Below the pieces are notes generated by a model, which saw only the letters and a list, made by a program, of their open reading frames with translations, did no database searches and was not told the DNA's origin. Source: Klebsiella oxytoca NBRC 105695 (lineage in GTDB: Bacteria > Pseudomonadota > Gammaproteobacteria > Enterobacterales > Enterobacteriaceae). From it: 64,000 nucleotides of DNA. Location of the stretch: positions 434,001 through 498,000 of the forward strand of contig NZ_BCZK01000001.1 of assembly GCF_001598695.1 (NCBI RefSeq), read 5' to 3'. Each line of letters opens with the position of its first letter. The first letter of the stretch is position 1. Shown here one piece after another: positions 48,439-56,474 of the stretch. The position numbers and the translations under genes were made by a program.

Positions 48439-48651
48439 GTGAAGTCCTTTTGTGAACGCAGGAACAGGGAGTATAGCGCAGGCTTATTCTTTTCCCGATC
48501 GTTGAGGTTATATTCAGAAAAATCTATCGTCCCCGGGACGAATAGCATTCTGCGCTTGTTTCCATAACCGCGTTTATCACGAAAAATTGAATATATTTTC
48601 ACAGCCCAGCTGCTAACGTTTAATTGTTATTATCCGCAACAGGAAAACATT

Positions 48652-49062
48652 GTGAAAAAATTATCCGGTCTGGTTCTGTTATCTGCTATGTCTTTCATCC
48701 CCGCAGCGTTTAGTGCTCCCACCGGGACGCTCAGCGTACATATTCTCAATCAGCAAACCGGGCTGCCTTCCTCGGGCGTGACGGTGACCCTGGAAAAACA
48801 GCAGGCGAATAAATGGACCGAGCTTGCAAGCGGCGTAACCGACAACGATGGCCGAATTAAATCGCTGTATCCGGCAGAAGGGGATATGCAGCCGGGGATT
48901 TACAAAGTGACCTTCAAAACCGGCGATGACTTCAATAAGCAGAAACTGGCCTCATTTTTCCCGGAGATCCCGGTTCTCTTTACCGTGACGCGCACCAATG
49001 AAAAGCTACATATTCCTTTGCTGCTCAGCCAGTATGGCTATTCCACCTATAAAGGTAGCTGA
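48652..49062 (+). CDS. hiuH: Periplasmic 5-hydroxyisourate hydrolase HiuH
   Basis: 136 residues. A cleavable signal peptide ([19 protein letters not shown]) precedes a transthyretin-like fold: [17 protein letters not shown] with the active-site His, TDNDGRI, and the C-terminal YSTYKGS, a variant of the usual YRGS. It hydrolyses the first product of urate oxidation. The start is GTG 48652 with AGGA seven bases upstream. The urate permease and purine enzymes lie within 12 kb, but in another transcript. Confidence 0.93.
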   Translation: MKKLSGLVLLSAMSFIPAAFSAPTGTLSVHILNQQTGLPSSGVTVTLEKQQANKWTELASGVTDNDGRIKSLYPAEGDMQPGIYKVTFKTGDDFNKQKLASFFPEIPVLFTVTRTNEKLHIPLLLSQYGYSTYKGS

Positions 49063-49102
49063 TCGCTCGCAATAAACACGCTTTACCTCACGCCATAATA
49101 AA

Positions 49103-49130
49103 CAAAAGCCTGCTTACAAGCAGGCTTTTA
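49103..49130. terminator. Bidirectional terminator after hiuH
   Basis: AAAAGCCTGCTT-AC-AAGCAGGCTTTT, with A- and T-runs at both ends, between convergent hiuH and the PTS IIA gene. Confidence 0.9.
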
Positions 49131-49158
49131 TCTGACGACTTTCGGTAGCGCGCCGTGC

Positions 49159-49593
49159 TTATTGGTTTTGCTGGAGGATCCTTAAAAAGTCCGCTTTATT
49201 GGCAATCAATGACAGCGCTCTGGCGATAACTTCATCGCTAAAGATTGACGCGACTTCTCTTAGCACATCAATGTGCTCACTCTCTTTAGCAATCACGCCA
49301 ATGGCAATGAACATGACGTTATTTCTGTCCCAGATTACGCCGTCAGGGAACTGATAAATCTCAACGCCGGTTTTAACTATGATGTTTGTGGCTGATTTAG
49401 GCAGATGCGGCAGCGTAATGCCGTTACCTAAAAAGGTGGAGACCTGGCGCTCTCTTTCAGCAAGAAAGGCCACGCAATCTTCACTGACATAACCCCTGGC
49501 CTTAAAGTCAGCGCCAATCATCGCCAGCACTTCCGCTTTATTTTTCGCCCGGCATGACAGATGAAGATTATCTTGCGTAATGTTATCGATCAT
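49159..49593 (-). CDS. PTS EIIA type-2 (mannitol/fructose class) domain protein, stand-alone
   Basis: 144 residues, a single EIIA domain. The predicted phospho-acceptor is His63 in GNGITLPHLPKS and the second conserved His is in SEHIDVLREVASIF. No EIIB or EIIC partner is encoded nearby. Its ATG overlaps the stop of the sugar-porter gene (ATGA), so the two are translationally coupled. It may regulate the permease by phosphorylation state, or serve a PTS encoded elsewhere. Confidence 0.9.
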   Translation of the reverse strand: MIDNITQDNLHLSCRAKNKAEVLAMIGADFKARGYVSEDCVAFLAERERQVSTFLGNGITLPHLPKSATNIIVKTGVEIYQFPDGVIWDRNNVMFIAIGVIAKESEHIDVLREVASIFSDEVIARALSLIANKADFLRILQQNQ

Positions 49594-51029
49594 AATCCGC
49601 TTTCCTTTGTTGCTGCATTGAGTCGTGCTGAAGATTTATTGGCCGACAGCTCTTCTTCCAGCTGCTCCAGCGATTTATTTGATGTTTCAGGTAGCGCCGT
49701 GACGACAAAAATAATCGCCAGGTAGTTAATCGCGGCAAAAATCAGGAACACCGGGCCTAACCCGAGCTTGGCCTGCAATAATGGGAACAGATAGCTGACG
49801 ATGGCGTTCATCACCCACATGAAAAATACCGATATGCCCATCGACAGTCCGCGGAACTTGAGCGGAAAGAGTTCCGCCAGCACCACCCAGGTGATAAAGC
49901 CCATCGTCCCCTGCATTACGCCAACGAACATCGCGCCGAGCAGCCAGATGGCCGTGGCTTTGATGTCGCCGACCAGGGTGTAGTCTACGCCGGCAATGAT
50001 AAGGTGCAGGGTAGCCATGATCGCGAAACCATAAATAATGATGGTTTTACGCTTAAAACGATCGACCAGGAACAGAACGCCAAATAACATGCCGCCGACG
50101 GAGAACACGCCATTGAGTACGTTGCAGATGAGGGAGGTTCTTTCGGAGAATCCGGCGCTGCTCAGGATCTCAGTGCCATAGTACATGATGACGTTGACCC
50201 CGGTGGTCTGCTGCAGCGCCGCCCAAATCACCCCTACCAGCAGGAGTTTGAAAATCCATGGCGTCTGAAGGATGGTGATAAAGGCGTTTTGCGAATGGAG
50301 CTTTTTATCGGCTTCGGCCTTAATTAAGGTGGTGATATCGTTGAATTCTTTGGTTGCGCGTTCAAGCGGGCGGATTTGCTTTAAAATTTCCAGCGCTTCT
50401 TCATGGCGGTTTTTGCTAACGAGCCAGCGAGGGCTTTCCGGCGAACGCAGCATGCCGATAAACAGGCAGATAGCGGGAATGGTCTGTACCATCAGCATAT
50501 AGCGCCAGACGTCGGGCAGATGGCCCCAGAGGATGCCAATAATGGCGTTGATGGCAAATGCGGCTAACTGGCCGATGACAATCGCGACTTCATTTAAGCC
50601 AGTGAGTTTTCCGCGCATTTCCGTTGGCGCGACTTCAGATATAAAGGTGGGGGCGGTGACCGAAGCGCCGCCGACGGCATAGCCGAGGATGAAACGTGAA
50701 ATAAGCAGTACGGTGATATCTGGCGCCAGAGCGGACATCAGTGCGCCGATGAAAAAAATAAAGGATAAAAAAAGCAGGTATTTTCTTCGGCCAAAGAAAT
50801 CGGCGAATTTTCCCCCGAACACGCTGCCTAGCGCAGCGCCGATCAGCAATACGCTCATGACCAGACCTTCAGTGGTCGGCGTCAAAGCCATATATTGTTT
50901 CAGAGAGGAAAATGCGCCATTAATAACGCCGGTGTCATAACCGAATAACAGGCCGCCAAATGTCGCAACCAGGGTTATCTGGTGTAGTCGTTTTCTCTGC
51001 TGTAGGTTCAGATTCATAATAAGAGACAT
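49590..51029 (-). CDS. MFS sugar porter (GalP/XylE/IolT-like proton symporter)
   Basis: 479 residues, 12 transmembrane segments. Sugar-porter marks are clear: GGLLFGYDTGVINGA, GKFADFFGRRKYLL, RFILGYAVGGASVTAPTFISEVAP, PESPRWLVSKNR, the QQTTGVNVIMYYG helix 7 motif and the ELFPLKFRGLSMG and PETSNKSLEQLE signatures. ATG 51029 has AAAGG seven bases upstream; the frame extends to 51077 but without support. A sugar or polyol substrate is expected; the EIIA gene is co-translated. Confidence 0.93.
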   Translation of the reverse strand: MSLIMNLNLQQRKRLHQITLVATFGGLLFGYDTGVINGAFSSLKQYMALTPTTEGLVMSVLLIGAALGSVFGGKFADFFGRRKYLLFLSFIFFIGALMSALAPDITVLLISRFILGYAVGGASVTAPTFISEVAPTEMRGKLTGLNEVAIVIGQLAAFAINAIIGILWGHLPDVWRYMLMVQTIPAICLFIGMLRSPESPRWLVSKNRHEEALEILKQIRPLERATKEFNDITTLIKAEADKKLHSQNAFITILQTPWIFKLLLVGVIWAALQQTTGVNVIMYYGTEILSSAGFSERTSLICNVLNGVFSVGGMLFGVLFLVDRFKRKTIIIYGFAIMATLHLIIAGVDYTLVGDIKATAIWLLGAMFVGVMQGTMGFITWVVLAELFPLKFRGLSMGISVFFMWVMNAIVSYLFPLLQAKLGLGPVFLIFAAINYLAIIFVVTALPETSNKSLEQLEEELSANKSSARLNAATKESGL

Positions 51030-51190
51030 TTTTATACCTTTTGTTTTGATTAACGGCACGAGATAAAAACGTGTCATCCCATCCCCGTCATGGCCTGCCT
51101 TTGCGCCAGGCGAAGCACGGTCGGGATGAAATAATTTTTTGTTCTTAGTGCAACTATTTAGCGCGATTGCTATGCGCTAAATAAAACCGA

Positions 51191-51349
51191 TCAAAGAGGT
51201 TTCTTTTTGATTAATGATGAATCATCGGTAGATGCGGGGCTGGGTCCTCCGGGATGGTCGACGTTCAGAAAGTCCCCGGCAGCGTGAGGGTGGAAAAGGG
51301 GTGGGCCAATATAAACGGTTCTGATAAATCCTGATCTCACTTCCTTCAT
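51191..51349 (-). CDS. Small ORF (52 residues) in the leader of the sugar-porter operon
   Basis: Reads MKEVRSGFIRTVYIGPP... and ends ...SSLIKKKPL, then TGA. The Shine-Dalgarno GGAGG lies six bases before the ATG (51347-51349), a near-ideal arrangement. It is soluble-looking, Pro/Gly/His/Asp-rich in the middle, without a signal peptide or transmembrane helix. It lies on the same strand as, and 160 bases upstream of, the sugar porter, so it is probably on the same mRNA, as a leader peptide or a small protein. I do not recognise a family. Length alone gives no proof of coding. Confidence 0.5.
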   Translation of the reverse strand: MKEVRSGFIRTVYIGPPLFHPHAAGDFLNVDHPGGPSPASTDDSSLIKKKPL

Positions 51350-51985
51350 TGCATCCTCCGGGGGGTTAGGATTTCTGCTGCGCCATTAAGGCGGGCAGAG
51401 TGCGTTTAGTGAGACGTTATTATTGACGCAATAAGTGAAATAAAAATGCAAACAGATCACATTTTGAAAGTTTTGTTTCGAGTGTGTTTTGTGAGGCAAG
51501 TGTAGCAGCCTTGTTTATACCAGGGCTTTGTTTATAATCATCTGATATATAGAGTAATTTTTTAGCTTGCAAATGGGGGGTGTAGCTATCAGTATGCCGA
51601 TGTATTGTTAAAATTATGATATATATCACATTTGTTTACCGCATATTTTATGGAACTTAAATTCCATTATTGAAATTATTTTAATTTTTATTCGAAATTT
51701 GATGGCAAAAAGCTGCTGCCGTGGCGAGCGTTAACATTCACGGCTTAACCTCCTGAGTCCGCTTTTTGACCGCAAGCGAAGGCTGAGATCTATGTATGTC
51801 GTCAATGATTAGCGGCGGGGCGGCCCCGGGAAAGAGAATTGAGAACAACCGATTATCATAGTGATACGCCTGTTCTCTTTTTGATAATTACCCGGCAGGC
51901 TTATCCATGTCATATTATTTCAGCGGCAGGTTTTTTTAGAGATGCTTCACATAACTTACCCTCAAATAACCCTTTATTTATAGGT
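51350..51985. other. AT-rich divergent intergenic region between the sugar-porter operon and xdh
   Basis: More than 600 bases with no convincing gene. It holds the CRP-like and sigma-54 sites listed separately, an inverted repeat GAGAACA (51841-51847) / TGTTCTC (51871-51877), and inside it the palindrome TATCA-TAG-TGATA (51854-51866). A 69-codon ORF at 51420-51629 on the minus strand lacks a ribosome site and is not accepted. Confidence 0.5.
51615..51630 (-). promoter_or_regulatory. CRP site for the sugar-porter operon
   Basis: On the minus strand TGTGA-TATATA-TCATA, nearly a full CRP palindrome, with flanking A/T. A second, weaker half-site (AGATCACATTT) lies at 51454-51464. Catabolite control fits a sugar transporter. 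Confidence 0.65.
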
Positions 51986-52001
51986 GGCATAGCCATTGCT
52001 T
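51985..52001 (+). promoter_or_regulatory. Sigma-54 promoter of the xdh operon
   Basis: TGGCATAGCCATTGCTT: GG at 51986-51987, ten bases, GC at 51998-51999, with TGGCA and TTGCTT flanks, the best -24/-12 match seen in the window. Predicted start near 52011, 30 bases before the ATG. The inverted repeat at 51841-51877 is at a suitable enhancer distance. Confidence 0.7.
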
Positions 52002-52040
52002 TATTCAGTCATCTTTCTTTGTGAGTGGAGACTGAATAAT

Positions 52041-55000
52041 ATGGATACAGTGCTTGTTGGCAGTGAGGTGCCCCGCGTAGACGGGCTCGCCAAGGTGACG
52101 GGTAAAGCTGTCTACGGCGATGACATCACCATGAATAATATGCTGTATGGCGTATGCCGCTACGTCGATATCCCTGCCGGGCGTATTGATTCTCTAGACC
52201 TGTCGGAGGCGGAAAAAGTCCCGGGGGTCGTGCGCATCGCCACCTGGGACGATATACCCGGCCAGCGCAAACTGGGGGCGATTGTTCCCGATCATCCGCC
52301 GATTATTGACAAGGAGATCGCCTACCGCGGCGACGTGGTAGCCGTCGTGGCGGCGGAATCCTATGAGGCGGCCTGCATTGCCGTCGATAAAATCAAAATC
52401 ACCTATACCCCGTGGGAACCGATTACTTCGCCGGAAGAGGCCATGAAGCCCGGGGCGCGCCTTATCCACAGCGAACTCGATAGCAATATCATCAATCGCC
52501 ACCACACGGCGAAGGGCGATATAGAAGCCGGCTTTGCCGCCTCCACCCATATCTTTGAACGTGAATATGAAGTGGGTTTTCAGGAGCATGGCTATATTGA
52601 GCCGGAGTCCATTACTGCCTATCTGGACAATAATGAACAGATCATGACCATTGAAGGGTCGATTCAGAACGCTCACCGCACCCGGGCGGTGATTGCCAAA
52701 TATCTCGACCTGCCCCAGGCGAAAGTCAATATTAAGCGTTCGGTCCTCGGCGGCTCCTTCGGCGGTAAGGATGACATTATCGATAACGTCTCCTGCCGCG
52801 CGGCGCTGCTGGTGCACCTGACCGGACGGCCGGTTAAGATCTCCTATAACCGTGAACAGTCGATGCGCGAGAGCTACAAGCGCCATCCTTATAAGATGAA
52901 ATACCGCATTGGCGTGGACGACGACGCGCGTATTCAGGCGATTAAAATTGACATCATCGCCGATGGCGGCAGCTACTGCGGCCAGACGGTGTTTGTCACC
53001 TGGCGCAGTTCCGTCCAGGCGGCGGGTCCCTATAATATTCCTAACGTGCGCGTCGATCTGGTGGGGGTGTATACCAACAACAACTACACCTCGGCCTACC
53101 GCGGCTACGGCGCGCCGCAGGTCATTTTCGCCAACGAATCGCTGATGGATGACGTGGCGGGCGAACTGGGCCTGTCGCCCGTCGAATTCCGTTTGCGCAA
53201 TATTCTCAAGCAGGGCGATACCAGCATGGCCGGGCAGGTCTTCAGCGAACACACCGTCTCCGCGCAGGAGGTGCTGGAGAAGACGCTGCTCAAGGCCGAA
53301 TATGAGGCCAAACGCGAGCACTATAAAAAACTTAACGCGGAAGGCGGCCCGATCCGCTACGGGATTGGCTTCGCGCTGAGCCATCGCGGCTGCTCTCTGG
53401 GGGCGGAGGGGCTGGATGCGTCCTCGGCCCTGATTCAGGTGAATGCCGACGCCAGCGTGAACATTTCCACTTCGGTATCCGAGAACGGGCAGGGGCTGCA
53501 GACCACCATGTCGCTGCTGGCGGCGGAAGCGTTCGGTATTGCGCTCGATCGGGTGATGTTTAGCGAACCGGCCACCGCGATGATCGCCGACGGCGGCTCA
53601 ACGGTCGCTTCGCGCGGTACCCTGATGGGCGGGCAGGCGATTCTGAGCGCGGCGAACAAAATTAAACAACGCATGGCGGACGCCGTCAGGGAAACGCTAA
53701 AAGCGCAGAGCATTGACGATATTGCCTGGCAAAATGGCAAAGTGTTCAACCGCCACAACCCGGAGCTGAGTCTCAGTTTCCAGCAGGTGTGCGATATGAC
53801 CCGGGCTACCGGGGCAAACCTCTCCGCCTACGGCTGGCACGTGGCGCCGAATATTCACTGGGATGAAGAGAAAGGCTGCGGCAGCCCCTATTTCACCTGG
53901 GTGTACGGCTGCCAGCTGGCCGACGTGGCGGTGGATATGCGCACCGGTAAAATTACCGTCAATAACGTCGTCGCCACTCACGATGTGGGAAAAGTCATTA
54001 ACCCGGTTGGCTTTAGCGGCCAGGTTTACGGCGGCGTGCTGCAGGGGATGATCGGCTACGGCATGCTCGAGGATTTCAACACCGAGCACGGCGTGGTGAA
54101 ATCGGAAAACTTCGATACCTATCTGCTGCCGACCATCAAGGATATGCCGCACATCGATATCATCGCGGTGGAAAACTATGATAAAGCGGGCCCGATGGGG
54201 GCGAAGGTTATCGGCGAACCGGTGCTCGAACTGGGCGCTGCGGCCCTCAACAACGCGGTGAGCTTCGCCATCGACCGACCCAACCGGACCCTGCCGCTGA
54301 CGCTTGAACAGGTTCGCCTCGGCTATAACCTTAAGAAGCCGGAACGCCAGAGCGAGCAGATGCTGGAATCGGGCGATAAGAAACAGGTTCACCGCCTCAA
54401 CACCCTGTCGCTGAGCGTCCCGCAAACCCTTAAAGAGGCCCTGACGCTGATGGCCGAGAAGGGGGCAATGCCTATTGCCGGCGGTACCGATGTGCTGGTT
54501 CAGGCCCGGATGCTGTCCGGCGAAGTGCCGCTTGTTAATATTGCCGGGCTGGCGGAGCTGAAGGAGATTTTTGACGTTGAGGGTGGCGTCTCAATTGGTT
54601 CCGGCGTCTGCTTTACCGATCTGGTTAAGCATCCGTTGATTCAGCAACGCTATCCGCTACTGGTCACTGCCTGTAAAACCGTCGGCTCCCTGCAGCTGCG
54701 CAATCGGGCAACGATCGGCGGCAATATCGTCAACGCCGCCCCGTGCGCGGACTCCATGCCGCCGCTCATTATTTATGATGCGGAAGTCGAGCTGCGCAGC
54801 GCGCGCGGAACGCGCCGGATGCCGGTCAGCGAATTCGTCGTGGGCGGCTATCGCACCCTTCTTGAACCCGATGAGCTGGTGGTCCGCTTTATCCTGCCGG
54901 CGCCGACGCAGCAACCGCTGATCAATCGCTATCTGCAGCTTGGCCGGCGCAATGCGTTGAACATTACGCGCCAGAGCTTAACCGGGCAGTTCATGGTCGA

Positions 55001-55253
55001 TAAGGGCGTGGTTCGCCTGTGCCGTCTGGTGGATGGCGCGCTGATGGCTAAACCGCAGCGGCTGACTGAGGTTGAGCAGGCGCTCACCGGTAAGACGCTA
55101 GACGCCGCCACCATCGACTATGCGGCCGGCGTGCTTCACGACAAGGTAGAAAAAGCCATCGGCGGACGCTGGTCAGCCCCCTATAAAGTCCCCGTATTTA
55201 TCGATATGTTCCGGCAGATGCTGCAGGAAGTCATGACAGAGCAGAAGAAATAA
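52041..55253 (+). CDS. Xanthine-dehydrogenase-type hydroxylase, fused molybdenum (XdhA-like) and FAD (XdhB-like) subunits
   Basis: 1070 residues. Residues 1-765 are the molybdopterin domains: VTGKAVYGDD near the N terminus, GGSFGGKDD near 238, ENGQGLQTT near 481 and GAKVIGEPVLELGAAAL near 720, whose Glu matches the catalytic glutamate. A charged linker (about 766-785) leads to a CO-dehydrogenase-type flavoprotein domain (785-1070: PIAGGTDVLVQAR, then RNRATIGGNIVNAAPCADS). E. coli XdhA and XdhB are separate chains. The Fe-S subunit follows 12 bases on. The frame opens at 51996, but ATG 52041 gives the family N terminus. Substrate is probably a purine or other N-heterocycle; it is not fixed by the sequence. 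Confidence 0.92.
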   Translation: MDTVLVGSEVPRVDGLAKVTGKAVYGDDITMNNMLYGVCRYVDIPAGRIDSLDLSEAEKVPGVVRIATWDDIPGQRKLGAIVPDHPPIIDKEIAYRGDVVAVVAAESYEAACIAVDKIKITYTPWEPITSPEEAMKPGARLIHSELDSNIINRHHTAKGDIEAGFAASTHIFEREYEVGFQEHGYIEPESITAYLDNNEQIMTIEGSIQNAHRTRAVIAKYLDLPQAKVNIKRSVLGGSFGGKDDIIDNVSCRAALLVHLTGRPVKISYNREQSMRESYKRHPYKMKYRIGVDDDARIQAIKIDIIADGGSYCGQTVFVTWRSSVQAAGPYNIPNVRVDLVGVYTNNNYTSAYRGYGAPQVIFANESLMDDVAGELGLSPVEFRLRNILKQGDTSMAGQVFSEHTVSAQEVLEKTLLKAEYEAKREHYKKLNAEGGPIRYGIGFALSHRGCSLGAEGLDASSALIQVNADASVNISTSVSENGQGLQTTMSLLAAEAFGIALDRVMFSEPATAMIADGGSTVASRGTLMGGQAILSAANKIKQRMADAVRETLKAQSIDDIAWQNGKVFNRHNPELSLSFQQVCDMTRATGANLSAYGWHVAPNIHWDEEKGCGSPYFTWVYGCQLADVAVDMRTGKITVNNVVATHDVGKVINPVGFSGQVYGGVLQGMIGYGMLEDFNTEHGVVKSENFDTYLLPTIKDMPHIDIIAVENYDKAGPMGAKVIGEPVLELGAAALNNAVSFAIDRPNRTLPLTLEQVRLGYNLKKPERQSEQMLESGDKKQVHRLNTLSLSVPQTLKEALTLMAEKGAMPIAGGTDVLVQARMLSGEVPLVNIAGLAELKEIFDVEGGVSIGSGVCFTDLVKHPLIQQRYPLLVTACKTVGSLQLRNRATIGGNIVNAAPCADSMPPLIIYDAEVELRSARGTRRMPVSEFVVGGYRTLLEPDELVVRFILPAPTQQPLINRYLQLGRRNALNITRQSLTGQFMVDKGVVRLCRLVDGALMAKPQRLTEVEQALTGKTLDAATIDYAAGVLHDKVEKAIGGRWSAPYKVPVFIDMFRQMLQEVMTEQKK

Positions 55254-55265
55254 GGAGCCATGAAC

Positions 55266-55724
55266 ATGAACCATATTGAGCTAAAAGTGAATGGCATCCG
55301 CATTGCCCGCGATGTTAAAGACAATGTCCGCCTGATCGATTTTCTACGTGAAGATCTCAAGTTAACCGGCACCAAAGAGGGCTGTTCGGTGGGTGAGTGC
55401 GGCGCCTGCACCGTCATTCTGGACGGAAAATCGGTCTGCTCCTGCCTGCTGCTGGCCGCCCAGTGCAACGGGGCGGAGGTCACCACCGTCGAAGCGCTGC
55501 ATCACGATCCGGTCGGCAAAAAATTGCAGAATGCCTTTATTCGTCACGGCGGCGTTCAGTGCGGCTTCTGCACCCCCGGCGTATTAATGAGCGCTAAAGC
55601 GCTGCTGGATGCCAACCCGGCCCCCAGCGACGATGAGCTGAAAGAGGCGCTGGAAGGGAATATCTGCCGCTGTACGGGATATCAGCCGATCATCACCTCG
55701 ATTAAAGCCGTGCTGAAATCCTGA
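55266..55724 (+). CDS. [2Fe-2S] subunit of the xanthine-dehydrogenase-type enzyme (XdhC-like)
   Basis: 152 residues. The plant-type ferredoxin domain has Cys ligands in EGCSVGECGACTVILDGKSVCSC, and the C-terminal helical [2Fe-2S] domain has QCGFCTPGVLMS and CRCTGYQPI. It carries electrons from the Mo centre to FAD. AAGGAG is eight bases before ATG 55266; the ATG at 55260 is too close. The xdh pair is thus complete in two genes. Confidence 0.94.
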   Translation: MNHIELKVNGIRIARDVKDNVRLIDFLREDLKLTGTKEGCSVGECGACTVILDGKSVCSCLLLAAQCNGAEVTTVEALHHDPVGKKLQNAFIRHGGVQCGFCTPGVLMSAKALLDANPAPSDDELKEALEGNICRCTGYQPIITSIKAVLKS

Positions 55725-55732
55725 CCATCGTA

Positions 55733-55767
55733 AGCGCCGCCGTCGCCAGTTGACGGCGGCGCTTTTT
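55733..55767 (+). terminator. Terminator after the xdh genes
   Basis: AGCGCCGCCGTC / GACGGCGGCGCT, a 12-bp perfect stem with a 7-base loop and TTTTT, 9 bases past the Fe-S gene. The mocA-like gene begins 23 bases later, so it depends on read-through or its own promoter. Confidence 0.88.
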
Positions 55768-55789
55768 CGGCCGCAGGAGGAGGATGACA

Positions 55790-56395
55790 ATGAGCAAAAA
55801 AGTCGATAAGCAGTGCATTATGCTGGCTGCCGGGCTCTCAAGCCGCATGGGCAAGTGGAAAATGATGATGCCGTGGGGCGAAGGAACGATTCTGGATAGC
55901 GCCCTTGCCAGCGCCCTGGCGTTCTGCGATCGGGTGGTGCTGGTCACGGGGTTTCGCGGCGATGAGTTGGCCGCGTGCTATCAGGACCATCCGGGCGTTG
56001 AGGTGGTCTTTAACCCGCGATATCAGGAGGGCATGTTCTCTTCGATTCAGTGCGGGGTGAGCCATATCCGCGCTTCGCGTTTCTTTCTGGCGCTGGGCGA
56101 TATGCCGGAGGTCACGCCGGGCGTGTACCGCAGGCTATGGGCCAACGCCGACGCGGAAAGCTGCCTCATTCCGGCTTACGATCGCGGTAAAGGCCACCCG
56201 GTACTTCTGCCGCAGCGGGCGATATCTTTGATTAACCACGCGGCGGAAGAGGTCACCCTGAGGGAGGTCATCGGTCAGATGGCAGTGCGCGTTATCCCGG
56301 TGGAGAATCAGGGAATTCACTGGGATGTAGACACTCCGCAGCAGTATCTTGCGGTCGCGCGCCGCTGCCGCAAGGATCTGACGGCTGTCGGATAG
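55790..56395 (+). CDS. MocA-like molybdenum cofactor cytidylyltransferase
   Basis: 201 residues, NTP-transferase fold. The nucleotide-binding signature CIMLAAGLSSRMGKWKMMMPWG is at the N terminus, followed by LALGDMPEVTPG and the DVDTPQQYLA segment of the MocA/MobA group. MocA makes the cytosine-dinucleotide form of Moco used by XDH-type hydroxylases, which fits the gene upstream; bis-MGD for FdhF is made by MobA instead. AGGAGG lies about seven bases before ATG 55790. It resembles E. coli YgfJ/MocA. Confidence 0.88.
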   Translation: MSKKVDKQCIMLAAGLSSRMGKWKMMMPWGEGTILDSALASALAFCDRVVLVTGFRGDELAACYQDHPGVEVVFNPRYQEGMFSSIQCGVSHIRASRFFLALGDMPEVTPGVYRRLWANADAESCLIPAYDRGKGHPVLLPQRAISLINHAAEEVTLREVIGQMAVRVIPVENQGIHWDVDTPQQYLAVARRCRKDLTAVG

Positions 56396-56436
56396 CGTTG
56401 ATGGACGTCATCAGAAAAAATAAGCAGAGACAATAT

Positions 56437-56474
56437 CGCCCCGGGGATTGACCGCCGGGGCGATATTTTTTACC
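56437..56474 (-). terminator. Terminator after fdhF
   Basis: Read on the minus strand, AATATCGCCCCGGCGG / CCCCGGGGCGATATT-type pairing surrounds a short loop immediately past the fdhF stop. T content downstream (TTGTCTCTGC) is modest. Confidence 0.6.

Noticed and set aside
51420-51629. 69-codon minus-strand ORF in the AT-rich intergenic region
   Set aside because: No Shine-Dalgarno, low-complexity start, and it overlaps probable promoter DNA for the sugar-porter operon.
52194-53384. 396-codon minus-strand ORF opposite the xdh gene
   Set aside because: Antisense shadow: His/Arg/Gly-rich, no domain, inside a well-supported gene.
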